DNA from: DATAYF01 sp036272735
GTDB taxonomy: Bacteria; Chloroflexota; Ktedonobacteria; Ktedonobacterales; Ktedonobacteraceae
Length of the DNA: 29,357 nucleotides
Reading direction: 5' to 3'
Assembly (NCBI GenBank): GCA_036272735.1
Contig: DATAYF010000313.1
Coordinates: forward strand, 1-29,357
Positions within the stretch are counted from its first letter, which is position 1, and each line of letters begins with the position of its first letter. Below are positions 15,613 through 24,403 of the stretch, one piece after another. The translations under genes and the position numbers were made by a program. The notes beneath the pieces are model-generated. The model was not told the origin of the DNA. It saw nothing but the letters and a program-made list of their open reading frames with translations, and did not search any database.

Positions 15613-17628
15613 ATGAATCCTGAGCAAAATAAAAGTGGAGCCTCGATTAGTTCCTTGATGACAGGGAGCTTAGTTGGCTCTTTTGTTGTTCCTATTGTCG
15701 TCATTATCATTCTAGTATTTTTATCGTTTAGTCTTGATAAGAACACGTTTCTCCTTTCTCTGATCATCGGCGCGGTCGTCGTGTTGGTTGGCGAATTGAG
15801 TGTGAATTATCTCGTCCAGCGTAAGATTAAGGATCGCTTTCAAGAAGTGACTGATGTATGTCGCGATTACGTCGGTGGCGACCGCTCTATGCGTTCTGTG
15901 GTCAACGGCGATGACGATTTCGCACAGCTATGCGCGACGCTCAACACGGTCATGGATAACCAGGGCCCGGCTAGCAGCGTTGGTTTAAGCGCTGGTTCGA
16001 GTGATGCGGCCGCTCTTCAGGCACAGATTGAGAAGCTTCTTCAGGAAGTAAGCGCTGTCGGTGATGGAGACCTGCGCGTACAGGCAGAGGTGACGCCCGA
16101 CACCCTGGGTGTGTTGGCGGACTCATTTAACTACATGATTGAGGAGCTAGCGAAAGTAGTTGGGCGCGTGCAATCTACCGCGGTTCAGGTGACCAATGCA
16201 ACGCGTCGCATCCTTGATCGTTCCGCTGACCTGGCGCAAAACTCAGAGGCGCAGGTGAACCAGATTTCGCAAACTACTGAATCGGTAGAAGCACTGGCTG
16301 TCTTTATCCAGACGGTTGCTCGTAACGCTCAGTTGAGTGTGGAAGCAGCCCAGGACGCGCTACACAACGCGGCGAATGGCCAACAAGCGGTGCGTCAAAC
16401 CATTGAGGGAATGGTGCTGATCCGCGAGAACGTGCAAGAAACCTCCAAGAAAATTAAACGTCTTGGCGAGCGCTCTAACGAGATTGGCGAAATTGTACGT
16501 ATTATCGAAGACATCGCAGATCAGACGAACCTTCTGGCCTTGAATGCTGCCATCCAGTCTGCTATGGCAGGTGAGCATGGTCGTGGTTTTGCGGTCGTTG
16601 CCGATGAAATCCGCCTGCTTGCTGAACGTTCCACCGAATCGACGAAGCGAATTGCTACCCTGGTCAAGAGTATTCAGGGCGATACCTATGAGGCTGTGGT
16701 CGCTATGGAAGACAGCACCCAGGAAGTGGTCAAAGGATCGCAACTGGCTGATGATGCGGGCCGTTCGCTGAACTCGATCTATGGCGCTGTAGACCGTCAG
16801 GCGAAAATGATTGAAAGTATTGCCCAGGCCGCCAATGATCAGACGACCGTCTCTGAGGCGGTAGCTGTAGCGATGAGCCGTATCTCTGAAATTACGCGCC
16901 AGACCGACGCTGGTACGCAAGAGGCCGCTGTGAGCGTCAGCTATCTTGCTGAGCTTTCTGAGCAGCTCCGTGCTTCCGTGTCTACCTTCCGCTTACCTGA
17001 GCGCAATAACGAAATGTTGGGTTCATTTGCCAGTAGTTCCCTAGGTGAGTTGCCAGAAAGTAGTAATGATCAAACCTTTGCATCTGCCCTGGATGGTGAC
17101 TGGGGGCAGGGCCAGGAATTCTCTGGAACCTTCCCGCCATTGCCTGAACCGGGTAATAGCGGCTCACTCCTTCCGATGTCGGCCCGCTCTACCCAGTTTG
17201 GTGTGGGGAATCAGCAAGATCAGATGCAGCAGAACTTTGCAAATGGTCAAGCATTTCCTAGTATGCCAGGATTGAATGGCGTGCAATCCTTTGCCGATCC
17301 GGTAGGCAACAGTAATCCCAACAATTCTATGAACCTGAACGGGCAGCCACAATTCGCCAATGCACAGGAATTTGGGGGATTCGCGAACTTCGACAACCAG
17401 CAGCAGGGTTTCAATAGTGGTAGCTGGTTTAACAATCAGCAATTTAATGCTGCCTCGAACCCTGGAGGTCAATTGAACGGGAACGGTCAAATCCCCAACG
17501 CAGGACTTTTACCGACCCCCCTTTCATCTGTTCCCCAGGTTCCTCGCCAGCAGCGATGGTCAGATAACCTGCAACAGAATCAAACTCCTTTCAATCAGGA
17601 GCAGAGACCGTTCCGGGAACGGGAATAA
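15613..17628 (+). CDS. PilJ/PixJ-like methyl-accepting chemotaxis protein
   Basis: The 671-residue chemoreceptor begins with two adjacent transmembrane helices (about 16-36 and 41-61) with almost no loop between them, so it has no extracytoplasmic ligand domain. HAMP-like segments follow (KIKDRFQEVTDVCRDYV; VGDGDLRVQAEVTPDTLG). The coiled-coil signalling domain has the tip IADQTNLLALNAAIQSAMAG then EHGRGFAVVADEIRLLAERS; the AIQ-x-x-MAGE wording is that of PilJ/PixJ rather than classical MCPs. The last 190 residues or so are a Gln/Asn/Pro-rich, probably disordered tail. AGGAGG (15599-15604) serves the ATG. No CheR or CheB is encoded nearby, so adaptation by methylation is doubtful locally. Input may come from the HAMP region, a partner, or the membrane itself. 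Confidence 0.92.
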   Translation: MNPEQNKSGASISSLMTGSLVGSFVVPIVVIIILVFLSFSLDKNTFLLSLIIGAVVVLVGELSVNYLVQRKIKDRFQEVTDVCRDYVGGDRSMRSVVNGDDDFAQLCATLNTVMDNQGPASSVGLSAGSSDAAALQAQIEKLLQEVSAVGDGDLRVQAEVTPDTLGVLADSFNYMIEELAKVVGRVQSTAVQVTNATRRILDRSADLAQNSEAQVNQISQTTESVEALAVFIQTVARNAQLSVEAAQDALHNAANGQQAVRQTIEGMVLIRENVQETSKKIKRLGERSNEIGEIVRIIEDIADQTNLLALNAAIQSAMAGEHGRGFAVVADEIRLLAERSTESTKRIATLVKSIQGDTYEAVVAMEDSTQEVVKGSQLADDAGRSLNSIYGAVDRQAKMIESIAQAANDQTTVSEAVAVAMSRISEITRQTDAGTQEAAVSVSYLAELSEQLRASVSTFRLPERNNEMLGSFASSSLGELPESSNDQTFASALDGDWGQGQEFSGTFPPLPEPGNSGSLLPMSARSTQFGVGNQQDQMQQNFANGQAFPSMPGLNGVQSFADPVGNSNPNNSMNLNGQPQFANAQEFGGFANFDNQQQGFNSGSWFNNQQFNAASNPGGQLNGNGQIPNAGLLPTPLSSVPQVPRQQRWSDNLQQNQTPFNQEQRPFRERE

Positions 17629-17649
17629 TGCTTAGCTTAATAGCCAAAG

Positions 17650-17700
17650 GGTGTGTTACCCTGCGCGCTGCACTTGTTGCAGCGCGCAGGGTAACACACC
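17650..17700 (+). terminator. 23-bp perfect hairpin between chemoreceptor and cheA genes
   Basis: Arms at 17650-17672 and 17678-17700 are perfectly complementary (23 bp, core TACCCTGCGCGCTGCA) with a 5-base loop, CTTGT. No T tract follows. It fills the gap in front of cheA, only 25 bases from the start, so it is either an attenuator within the operon, an RNA processing or stabilising stem, or a true terminator with cheA made from read-through. Confidence 0.6.
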
Positions 17701-17725
17701 AATAGTATAGGTGGGTATGCGCAAC

Positions 17726-20700
17726 ATGTCGAATACATATGATAAACTCTCTGTTCTCGACTCGTTTATCGAAGAGGTGAATAGCTATTTGCCGGAAATC
17801 GAGAGCAATCTTGAGCGTCTGGCGCAGTCACCTGGCGACATGGATGCCCTTGAAGAAACGTACCGCCGATCTCATACCATTGGTGGTTCTGCTTCCATGA
17901 TGGATTTCCCTGGCCTGGCTCACGTTGCCCACGGCATGGAAGACATCTTAGGCGACGCATTAGATGGGTTGACGACATTAGATGAGCCTACTCTCAGCCT
18001 GCTACAACGTTCGTTAGGCCGTTTGCATCGTCTCCTGGAGGGTATCCGCACAGGCGTCGATCAAGGATCTCTGATGGCAGAGGATGACGCCGACTACGCG
18101 AAGTATCGAGCCAGAATTGAAGCCACGCTTCAACCAACTCAGAATGCCAATGCTGCTGAATTACAGCCTGCGGATGAAGCTCAAGTGCCGGGGAACGTTC
18201 CCCCATCGACACCCTCTTTCTTTGAGCCATCTCCATCTGTTTCTTCATCAATACCTTCCTTTGAAGAGGTATTGGACTCTTTTCGCACTCCTTCAGTCAT
18301 GCCAGGTGAGAATGTGACCTGGCCCGAGGAGTCAGGTTCAGCAAATCAGACCGCACCTCAATCGATGCAGTATCCATCCTTAACCTCATTTACACCAAAT
18401 CATGCTGAGGATAGCCAGGCTGCTACCAGCGCCTGGGATGAGTTAGTAGCGTCCACTCATTCTTCTGCCTCACCACCGCTGTCACCTGCGTCGCTCACAC
18501 CTGCAGGTGAAGATCAGGCAGTAGCAGAGCCGCGTTTTCAAGAGCCGGTCGCGCCTTCACAGTTGCCAGCGTACGATTCACAAGGCGCTTCCTGGTTGCC
18601 CATTCCAGAATCTGTGATTCCTCTCCCACCGACGGAGCCTCGACAAGGTTTTCTGCCTCATCAGGATGCTGCTGCAATGCCGCAATTCGATGAAGCCAGC
18701 AGTCAGGCTGTACAATCTGCTCAGGATTTTGATCCTGATAAGTATGAGCGCGGTGGTATGATTTCCCAGAAGGATGAACCCGTTTCCGCGCTGCCTGAGG
18801 CCTATCATGATATGCGTCGAGAAGCTCAATCTATTGAAGATCAAGCGCTGGCCTTGCGAAATCTCATTGTTCAGTCACGCTCCGCCATGGCTATTATTGA
18901 GGCTCAACGCAGTGAATTCAAGAGCTTCTTAGATGGTTCAAAAGATGCCCTTGATCGTATGGAAGATTGGGCAGGTATCGCTATGGGGCTTAACCTGCGT
19001 AATAGCCCTGAGCAGGTGCGCCGCTATCTCCCGTTGTCTGTTATGTGGGTAGCAAACAGCAAATTGAAAAAAGTGCTGGATCAAATGGATCAGGTTACGG
19101 GTGGGGTAGAGGCTACCGATGAGCAACTTTTTGCCACCTTGCAGCAGCTATTTTCCTCACTAACCTCTTTTGGTGATACCTTTGCACAACGGGTACAGCA
19201 GGTGCAGGCCGCTCAGGTTTTCAAGCAAGAGCCCGGCTGGAGTCCATGGGAGTTGCAAGGTGCCCATAACGCCGAGGATGTACGTGAACGGGTGACCTTT
19301 GAACGACGCGGTGATCCTGCTGTACTCCGCGCGGACCTCGAGGCACAGCTACGCGCGGAATTAGAGCAGCAGATACGTGCAGAGGTTCGCCAGGAGTTTA
19401 CAGAGAATCAACGAGCGCAGGAGCAATCTGCTGGTCCTTTAGAAGGTATCTCTCTTAAAGAGATAGAAGCTCGGTTGCGTAATGAGATCGAAATTCAGGT
19501 TCGACGGGAGTTTTTGGCGCAGTTAACCCAGGAGGGCAAGGAAACTCCTTTCCCTGTTGCTGACCTTGAGCAGCATAATCCAGGCTTCCAGAGGAATACC
19601 TATGGGATGAACAATGCTGCTGCATCGGTTCCGCCTTCGGCCCCTCAACTGGCGACACCACCCATGCCTGTGGCACCCACCCCTCCAGCGAAGCCATCGC
19701 CTATGGCTGACCTTGGGGATGAGGCGGTCGAGATATTCCGAGCGGAAGCTGAAGAGCATCTACAGACTATCAGTAAGCATGTCACTGCTCTCGAAAAGGA
19801 TGCTCACAACCGTGAATACATTCAAGGTATTCGGCGTGCCACCCATACGTTGAAAGGTGCCGCCGGTATGATGGGCTTCCGGGCTATCGCGGACCTCTGC
19901 CACGTGTCTGAAGATCTGCTTGATAGTATCATGGAAAATACTACTGAGATTACTCCCGAAGTATTAAGTATTATCTTTGATACTGCGGAAGCTCTCGACA
20001 ATCTTATCACTGGGAAAAGCCCCGATGGCCTCTCCGATGAGGCCAGGGTACAAGCGTTACGCGCTCGCTATACTGCCCTATTAGGCGCGCAAGATATGCC
20101 ATCAGGGCTGGCGCTTGAGTACCTTGATGTCAACGACGATGAGCATTTAGAAGATAATTCGTTGACGTCTGGCGTTGTGACCGACGGTCAGGTAGCCGAT
20201 ACAAGCGTCCCGCGTAGCGCAGCACAGCAGGATCTTGCTGTTCGTGTCCGCCTGCCTAAGCTCGATGAGTTGGTGAACCTCTTCGGTGAATTGTTGGTCA
20301 ATCGGAGCGTGCTGGAAGAGCGTGTTCAACGCTTGAACCGGTTAATAGCAGATGTCGGGGTGTCTAGTAATCGCCTGAGCGAGGTCGGCCAGAAGCTTGA
20401 GAGCCGTTTCGAAGCGGTCATGCTGCCCAGTGGTCGCTCTGTACAGGTTATGCCTGGTGAAGGTAATCAGAGCCAACTTCGTGGAGCAAATAAAAATGAT
20501 AACGCAAATAATACGAATGGACGTCTGGATGAATTTGATGAACTTGAACTCGACCGCTACACCGAGTTTCACCAGTTGGCTCGTGGCCTGAGCGAAGGCA
20601 TTTCGGACATGACGACCTTGAGCACAGAGATGGATACGGCGATCCGTGAATGTGATGGCATTATTTCACGCGAAAATCGCTTGAATACCGCCTTCCAGGA

Positions 20701-22189
20701 TCGCTTGATGAAGATACGCCTGGTTCCACTCTCGAACATGACTCCACGTCTCTATCGTGCCGCCTACTCGGTTGCTTTGAAGCAGCATAAAGAGATCGAT
20801 TTCCAGTTTGAAGGTGACGATACCGAGGTTGACCGCACCATTTTTGAGGAAATCGCGGGTCCGCTGCTACATCTCATCCGTAATGCTGTGACGCACGCGA
20901 ACGAGACACCGGAGGTACGTATACGAAAAGGGAAACCTGCCGCAGGGCTGGTCAAGGTTTCGGCGGCCTACGAAGGCAGCCAGATTGTGATTACCGTACG
21001 TGACGATGGAACTGGCATTGATACAGACAGTGTGCGTAAAACGGCAATTGCCCATAACCTGATTCGTCCCAATCAATCATTTAACGAGAGTGACCTTATC
21101 GATTTAATTTTCCGTCCAGGCTTCTCGACTGCCAGTACTTTAAGTGAAGAAAGCGGTCGTGGCGTTGGTCTGGATGTTGTGCGTGATAGCGTTTCGCGCC
21201 TCAGAGGAACACTGGTTGTGGAGTCCACGCCTGGTCATGGCACGGCCTTCACCGTGACTTTCCCAACCAGCCTGGCTATTCAGACGGTCATGACGGTCAC
21301 GGTTAGTGGGCAGCAATTTGCTATTCCGACCGTCGCTGTGGAGTCTATTGGTCGCCTGGACAACTTTAAACGTTCCGTTGTGTCGGGGCAGGTTGCTATT
21401 ATTGTGCAGAATGATCTGTATCCGTTGCAAACGCTTTCTCAATACCTCTCATTGCCTGGCAGGCAGTTCGATGATAAGGCACAGTTGCTCCTGGTGAACG
21501 CTGCAGGACGACACGTAGCACTGGTCGTTGATGAAATCAAGGGGAAGTCCGATATTGTGATGAAGGGCCTGGGACCACACCTGCGTCACGTGTATGGCGT
21601 TGCTGGTGGCACCGTTATGGGTAACGGTCGTGTGGTGCTGGTGTTAGAATTGAACGATCTGCTGAGGTCGGATACGATGAGTACGCAGGTACAAAATCGC
21701 CACGATGTTTCTGTAGCTGCTGTTCCAAGTGCCGTCAAACAAAACGTTGATATGCCGTTCAATCGGCAACGGGCGACGATGATTCCCGCCGCCGCTGATA
21801 AACCTGCTGCACCCGAGCGCGGCAAGCATGTCCTGGTGGTCGATGATAGTCCCAGCGTGCGTCGCGTCGTGAGTGGCATGCTCAAGCAGCATGGATGGGA
21901 GGTACAGACGGCGCGTGATGGCGTTGAGGCGCTGGAAATGATCTCGCTTGAAACTCCGGCTGCTGTCTTACTAGATATTGAGATGCCGCGTATGGATGGC
22001 TATGAACTCATTTCCACCATTCGTGCACAAGAGCAATATCGTACTCTCCCATTGGTTATGCTGACTTCACGTGCGGCGTCCAAGCATCAGCAACGTGCCA
22101 TATCGCTTGGTGCCAGTGCGTACGTGATTAAGCCATACCAGGACGAAGAACTCATTAGTATTCTCAACTCGCTCGTGTATAAAGCGTGA
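17726..22189 (+). CDS. cheA: Hybrid CheA (PilL/ChpA/PixL-type) histidine kinase with two HPt domains and receiver
   Basis: This is the central kinase of the chemosensory operon, about 1487 residues. In order: HPt1 with RRSHTIGGSASMMDF (His50); a Pro/Ser/Gln-rich linker (about 145-360); a long helical, partly charged coiled coil (about 365-640); HPt2 with ATHTLKGAAGMMGF (His707); dimerisation segment PKLDELVNLFGELLVNRSVL; ATPase with LIRNAVTHANE (Asn1053), RDDGTGID and GRGVGLDVVRDS; CheW-like domain TVSGQQFAIPTVAVESIG; and C-terminal receiver HVLVVDDSPSVRR with phosphoacceptor Asp1417 in LLDIEMPRMDGYE. This is the plan of PilL/ChpA and PixL. The frame opens at GTG 17711 and ATG 17717; ATG 17726 is chosen because AGGTGGG then lies at a good distance. 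Typical flagellar CheA is less than half this length. Confidence 0.94.
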   Translation: MSNTYDKLSVLDSFIEEVNSYLPEIESNLERLAQSPGDMDALEETYRRSHTIGGSASMMDFPGLAHVAHGMEDILGDALDGLTTLDEPTLSLLQRSLGRLHRLLEGIRTGVDQGSLMAEDDADYAKYRARIEATLQPTQNANAAELQPADEAQVPGNVPPSTPSFFEPSPSVSSSIPSFEEVLDSFRTPSVMPGENVTWPEESGSANQTAPQSMQYPSLTSFTPNHAEDSQAATSAWDELVASTHSSASPPLSPASLTPAGEDQAVAEPRFQEPVAPSQLPAYDSQGASWLPIPESVIPLPPTEPRQGFLPHQDAAAMPQFDEASSQAVQSAQDFDPDKYERGGMISQKDEPVSALPEAYHDMRREAQSIEDQALALRNLIVQSRSAMAIIEAQRSEFKSFLDGSKDALDRMEDWAGIAMGLNLRNSPEQVRRYLPLSVMWVANSKLKKVLDQMDQVTGGVEATDEQLFATLQQLFSSLTSFGDTFAQRVQQVQAAQVFKQEPGWSPWELQGAHNAEDVRERVTFERRGDPAVLRADLEAQLRAELEQQIRAEVRQEFTENQRAQEQSAGPLEGISLKEIEARLRNEIEIQVRREFLAQLTQEGKETPFPVADLEQHNPGFQRNTYGMNNAAASVPPSAPQLATPPMPVAPTPPAKPSPMADLGDEAVEIFRAEAEEHLQTISKHVTALEKDAHNREYIQGIRRATHTLKGAAGMMGFRAIADLCHVSEDLLDSIMENTTEITPEVLSIIFDTAEALDNLITGKSPDGLSDEARVQALRARYTALLGAQDMPSGLALEYLDVNDDEHLEDNSLTSGVVTDGQVADTSVPRSAAQQDLAVRVRLPKLDELVNLFGELLVNRSVLEERVQRLNRLIADVGVSSNRLSEVGQKLESRFEAVMLPSGRSVQVMPGEGNQSQLRGANKNDNANNTNGRLDEFDELELDRYTEFHQLARGLSEGISDMTTLSTEMDTAIRECDGIISRENRLNTAFQDRLMKIRLVPLSNMTPRLYRAAYSVALKQHKEIDFQFEGDDTEVDRTIFEEIAGPLLHLIRNAVTHANETPEVRIRKGKPAAGLVKVSAAYEGSQIVITVRDDGTGIDTDSVRKTAIAHNLIRPNQSFNESDLIDLIFRPGFSTASTLSEESGRGVGLDVVRDSVSRLRGTLVVESTPGHGTAFTVTFPTSLAIQTVMTVTVSGQQFAIPTVAVESIGRLDNFKRSVVSGQVAIIVQNDLYPLQTLSQYLSLPGRQFDDKAQLLLVNAAGRHVALVVDEIKGKSDIVMKGLGPHLRHVYGVAGGTVMGNGRVVLVLELNDLLRSDTMSTQVQNRHDVSVAAVPSAVKQNVDMPFNRQRATMIPAAADKPAAPERGKHVLVVDDSPSVRRVVSGMLKQHGWEVQTARDGVEALEMISLETPAAVLLDIEMPRMDGYELISTIRAQEQYRTLPLVMLTSRAASKHQQRAISLGASAYVIKPYQDEELISILNSLVYKA

Positions 22190-22219
22190 GCGGTTGCTCG
22201 CTAGAAAAGAGGGATATGT

Positions 22220-22432
22220 ATGGGAGTTGAAAGATCAGTGACGCGCTGGTATGCGCAACGCCAGCGTATCCTTGGCGAGATTGCAGCGTTGCAAGCGCAA
22301 TGCGAACAAGTAACGGTGGCGAAGCCAGAAAAAATGAACGTTTCGTCTCTTACGGATATGAACGTTCAATTAAAACAGGCCCAGGAGAGACTGCGCTCTC
22401 TTGGGCCATGTCCTAAACCTATGATGGGTTAG
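22220..22432 (+). CDS. Small coiled-coil protein at the end of the chemosensory operon (70 aa)
   Basis: I do not recognise a family. The 70-residue protein is helical and charged (WYAQRQRILGEIAALQAQCE; MNVQLKQAQERLRSL), probably a short coiled coil, with a Cys-Pro-containing tail. It lies 30 bases after cheA with a good ribosome site, GAGGG (22209-22213), so it is likely the last gene of the operon and may be a small partner of the array. Its stop codon shares four bases with the leuB stop on the other strand (TTAG at 22429-22432). Confidence 0.6.
   Translation: MGVERSVTRWYAQRQRILGEIAALQAQCEQVTVAKPEKMNVSSLTDMNVQLKQAQERLRSLGPCPKPMMG
22378..22407. terminator. Hairpin near the end of the chemosensory operon
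   Basis: GGCCCAGGAGAG (22378-22389) and CTCTCTTGGGCC (22396-22407) form a 12-bp stem with one G-U pair and a 6-base loop. It lies within the last codons of the small gene, just past the leuB stop for the other strand. With no T tract on the plus strand it is only a possible terminator for the convergent transcripts. The symmetry could be incidental to coding sequence. Confidence 0.3.
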
Positions 22433-23532
22433 GCCAATTGACTTTGTAGAACCTCGGCAATTTTTCGTCCCATCTCTTTCGTCCCTACCACTGCTTGCCC
22501 GCTCTCACGTATATCTTCTGTGCGATATCCCGCGTCAATCGTTACCTGTACCGCCTTCTCAACCGCTTTCGCCTCTTTCTCTAAGCCGAGCGAGTAGCGT
22601 AGCAACATCGCCAGGGTGAGGATAGCAGCAGTCGGATTAGCTTTATCTTGCCCGGCAATGTCGGGGGCCGAACCATGAATGGGTTCGTAGAGGCCGAAAA
22701 CTCCATGCTCGGTCTTGCGTACGCCCAGGCTGGCAGATGGGAGCATGCCCATAGATCCGGCGAGTATGGAGGCTTCATCAGTCAGAATATCACCGAACAT
22801 ATTTTCGGTGACGATGACATCAAAGGTTGCTGGACGACGAATAAGGTGCATGGTGCAGGAATCGACCAGCAGATGTTCGAGCTGCACATCTGGATAATCT
22901 GCCGCGACGCGCTCGGCGATTTTTCTCCACAGACGCGAAGAACTCAAAACATTGGCTTTATCGACCGAAGTAACTTTTTTGCGCCTTCCTCGTGCAAGGT
23001 CAAAAGCCATACGAATGATACGTTCAATCTCGGACTCGGTGTATAGGAGAGTATCGATGGCTTCGAGCCCTTGTGGCGTCTCCCGAATCTCGCTCGGCTT
23101 GCCGAAATAGATACCTCCCGTCAGTTCGCGCACGACCAGCAAATCCGTGCCCTGCAATACATCAGCCTTGATGGTCGATGCGTTGATGAGCGCTGGAATG
23201 GTCTGTACTGGACGCAAGTTGGCAAAAAGTTCCAACTCTTTACGCAGGCGGAAGAGCGCTTGTTCGGGACGCACCTGTGCATCATGTGTGGCGCTACCTA
23301 CCGCGCCAAATAAAATAGCATCGCTATGGTGGCAGTGCTCCATGGTCTCATCAGAGATTGCGACGCCTTCAGCTTCGATGGCGGAAGCTCCGACGAGGTC
23401 TCTGTGCAGTGTAAAGGTATGCCCATAGCGGTGTGCAATACTATCAAGGATCATGAGCGCGTGCTCGATTACTTCGGGACCGATACCGTCACCCGGTAAA
23501 ACCGTGATCGTATAATTTGTCTGTGTAGCCAT
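22429..23532 (-). CDS. leuB: 3-isopropylmalate dehydrogenase
   Basis: LeuB oxidises and decarboxylates 3-isopropylmalate with NAD+ in leucine biosynthesis, in the cytoplasm. The 367-residue protein has the family landmarks: ITVLPGDGIGPEVIEHAL near the N-terminus, DAILFGAVG, LRKELELFANLRPVQ, RELTGGIYFGKP, TSVDKANVLSSSRLWR, VTENMFGDILTDEASILAGS then MGMLPSASLG, and YEPIHGSAPDIAGQDKANP. The size is normal and no key segment is missing. ATG 23532 is chosen because AGGTGG (23539-23544) precedes it and MATQTNYTITVLPGDG is the usual beginning; the frame is open back to 23604. It stands alone, with no other leu genes in the window. Confidence 0.96.
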   Translation of the reverse strand: MATQTNYTITVLPGDGIGPEVIEHALMILDSIAHRYGHTFTLHRDLVGASAIEAEGVAISDETMEHCHHSDAILFGAVGSATHDAQVRPEQALFRLRKELELFANLRPVQTIPALINASTIKADVLQGTDLLVVRELTGGIYFGKPSEIRETPQGLEAIDTLLYTESEIERIIRMAFDLARGRRKKVTSVDKANVLSSSRLWRKIAERVAADYPDVQLEHLLVDSCTMHLIRRPATFDVIVTENMFGDILTDEASILAGSMGMLPSASLGVRKTEHGVFGLYEPIHGSAPDIAGQDKANPTAAILTLAMLLRYSLGLEKEAKAVEKAVQVTIDAGYRTEDIRESGQAVVGTKEMGRKIAEVLQSQLA

Positions 23533-23680
23533 ACTTTGCCACCTCTCATGTATATTGGAATATTGGAATTTCTCTGCATTTCTATGATACGCTGTTGTCG
23601 TCACAAAAACAACTCACCAACGCCCGGCGCTTGAAAGGCCATACCAGCAGGGCTTATTTGTGGCGTGGCTAGGCGAAACG

Positions 23681-23689
23681 TGGTATAAT
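23681..23689 (+). promoter_or_regulatory. Extended -10 promoter of the Nuo-like operon
   Basis: TGGTATAAT (23681-23689) is a perfect TATAAT with the extended TG dinucleotide, in the 265-base region between leuB and the operon. No good -35 is seen (TTGTGG at 23658 is 20 bases away), as is common for extended -10 promoters. The leader would be about 100 bases. Confidence 0.55.
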
Positions 23690-23797
23690 AGGGGCAAGTT
23701 GGAGTGTAGAGAAATCCTTCCATAAATACACTTAATCCTGCATGAATCTCAACCGAGCAAGAGGTGCTGCTAAACCTTTGCAGAGGAGTATTTTTTT

Positions 23798-24400
23798 ATG
23801 AGCAGCAATAACAATGAAAATGGGAATGCGTCTGTGCCTTCGACAAGACGTAAGCCAGTCCCCATTACCATGGCGTCTGGTCCCCAAGAATATACACCTG
23901 GTGACCAGGAGCTACCTGTTCAGCTAACAAGCCTAGCCGACATGCTGCAGTGGGCCCAAAACTGGGCTCGTTCAAAGTCGGTCTGGCCTTTAGGATATGG
24001 CCTGGCCTGTTGCGCTATCGAGATGATGGCCTCGGCTCAGGCGCACTATGATCTATCCCGCTTTGGGTCCGAGGTGTTCCGCTCTAGCCCCCGTCAGGCT
24101 GATCTGATGATTGTGGCTGGTACGGTCTCGATTAAGATGGGACCACGTTTGCGCTTGCTGTGGGAGCAGATGCCCGAACCCAAGTGGGTCCTGAGTATGG
24201 GCCAGTGTGCCAATTCAGGCGGCGAGTTCTATGATAGTTACTATACAGTTCAAGGGGTAGATACCATTGTGCCAGTGGATGTCTATGTGCCTGGTTGCCC
24301 ACCCCGACCCGAAGCACTGATTGAAGGTATCCTGAAGCTGCGCGAGAAGATCGCCAAACAAGGGTTGAAAGTGCGTGGCGAGAAGGAAATAGAGGTATAA
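23798..24400 (+). CDS. nuoB: NuoB-like iron-sulfur subunit
   Basis: NuoB carries cluster N2 of respiratory complex I, passing electrons to quinone at its interface with NuoD; the fold is shared with [NiFe] hydrogenase small subunits. The 200-residue protein keeps all four N2 ligands: Cys71/Cys72 in GLACCAIEMM, Cys137 in SMGQCANSGGEFYDSY, and Cys167 in VDVYVPGCPPRPEAL. The polar N-terminus of about 40 residues is longer than in short NuoB forms. It is the first gene of a four-gene operon with no nuoA, C, D or H around it, so a standard complex I role is doubtful here. The next gene starts three bases after its stop. It may instead hand electrons to an unknown partner encoded elsewhere. Confidence 0.9.
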   Translation: MSSNNNENGNASVPSTRRKPVPITMASGPQEYTPGDQELPVQLTSLADMLQWAQNWARSKSVWPLGYGLACCAIEMMASAQAHYDLSRFGSEVFRSSPRQADLMIVAGTVSIKMGPRLRLLWEQMPEPKWVLSMGQCANSGGEFYDSYYTVQGVDTIVPVDVYVPGCPPRPEALIEGILKLREKIAKQGLKVRGEKEIEV

Positions 24401-24403
24401 TAT

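Noticed and set aside
22378..22433. Second small hairpin CCTAAACC/GGGTTAGG at 22412-22433
   Set aside because: It has one mismatch, lies across stop codons of both genes, and is too weak to call.
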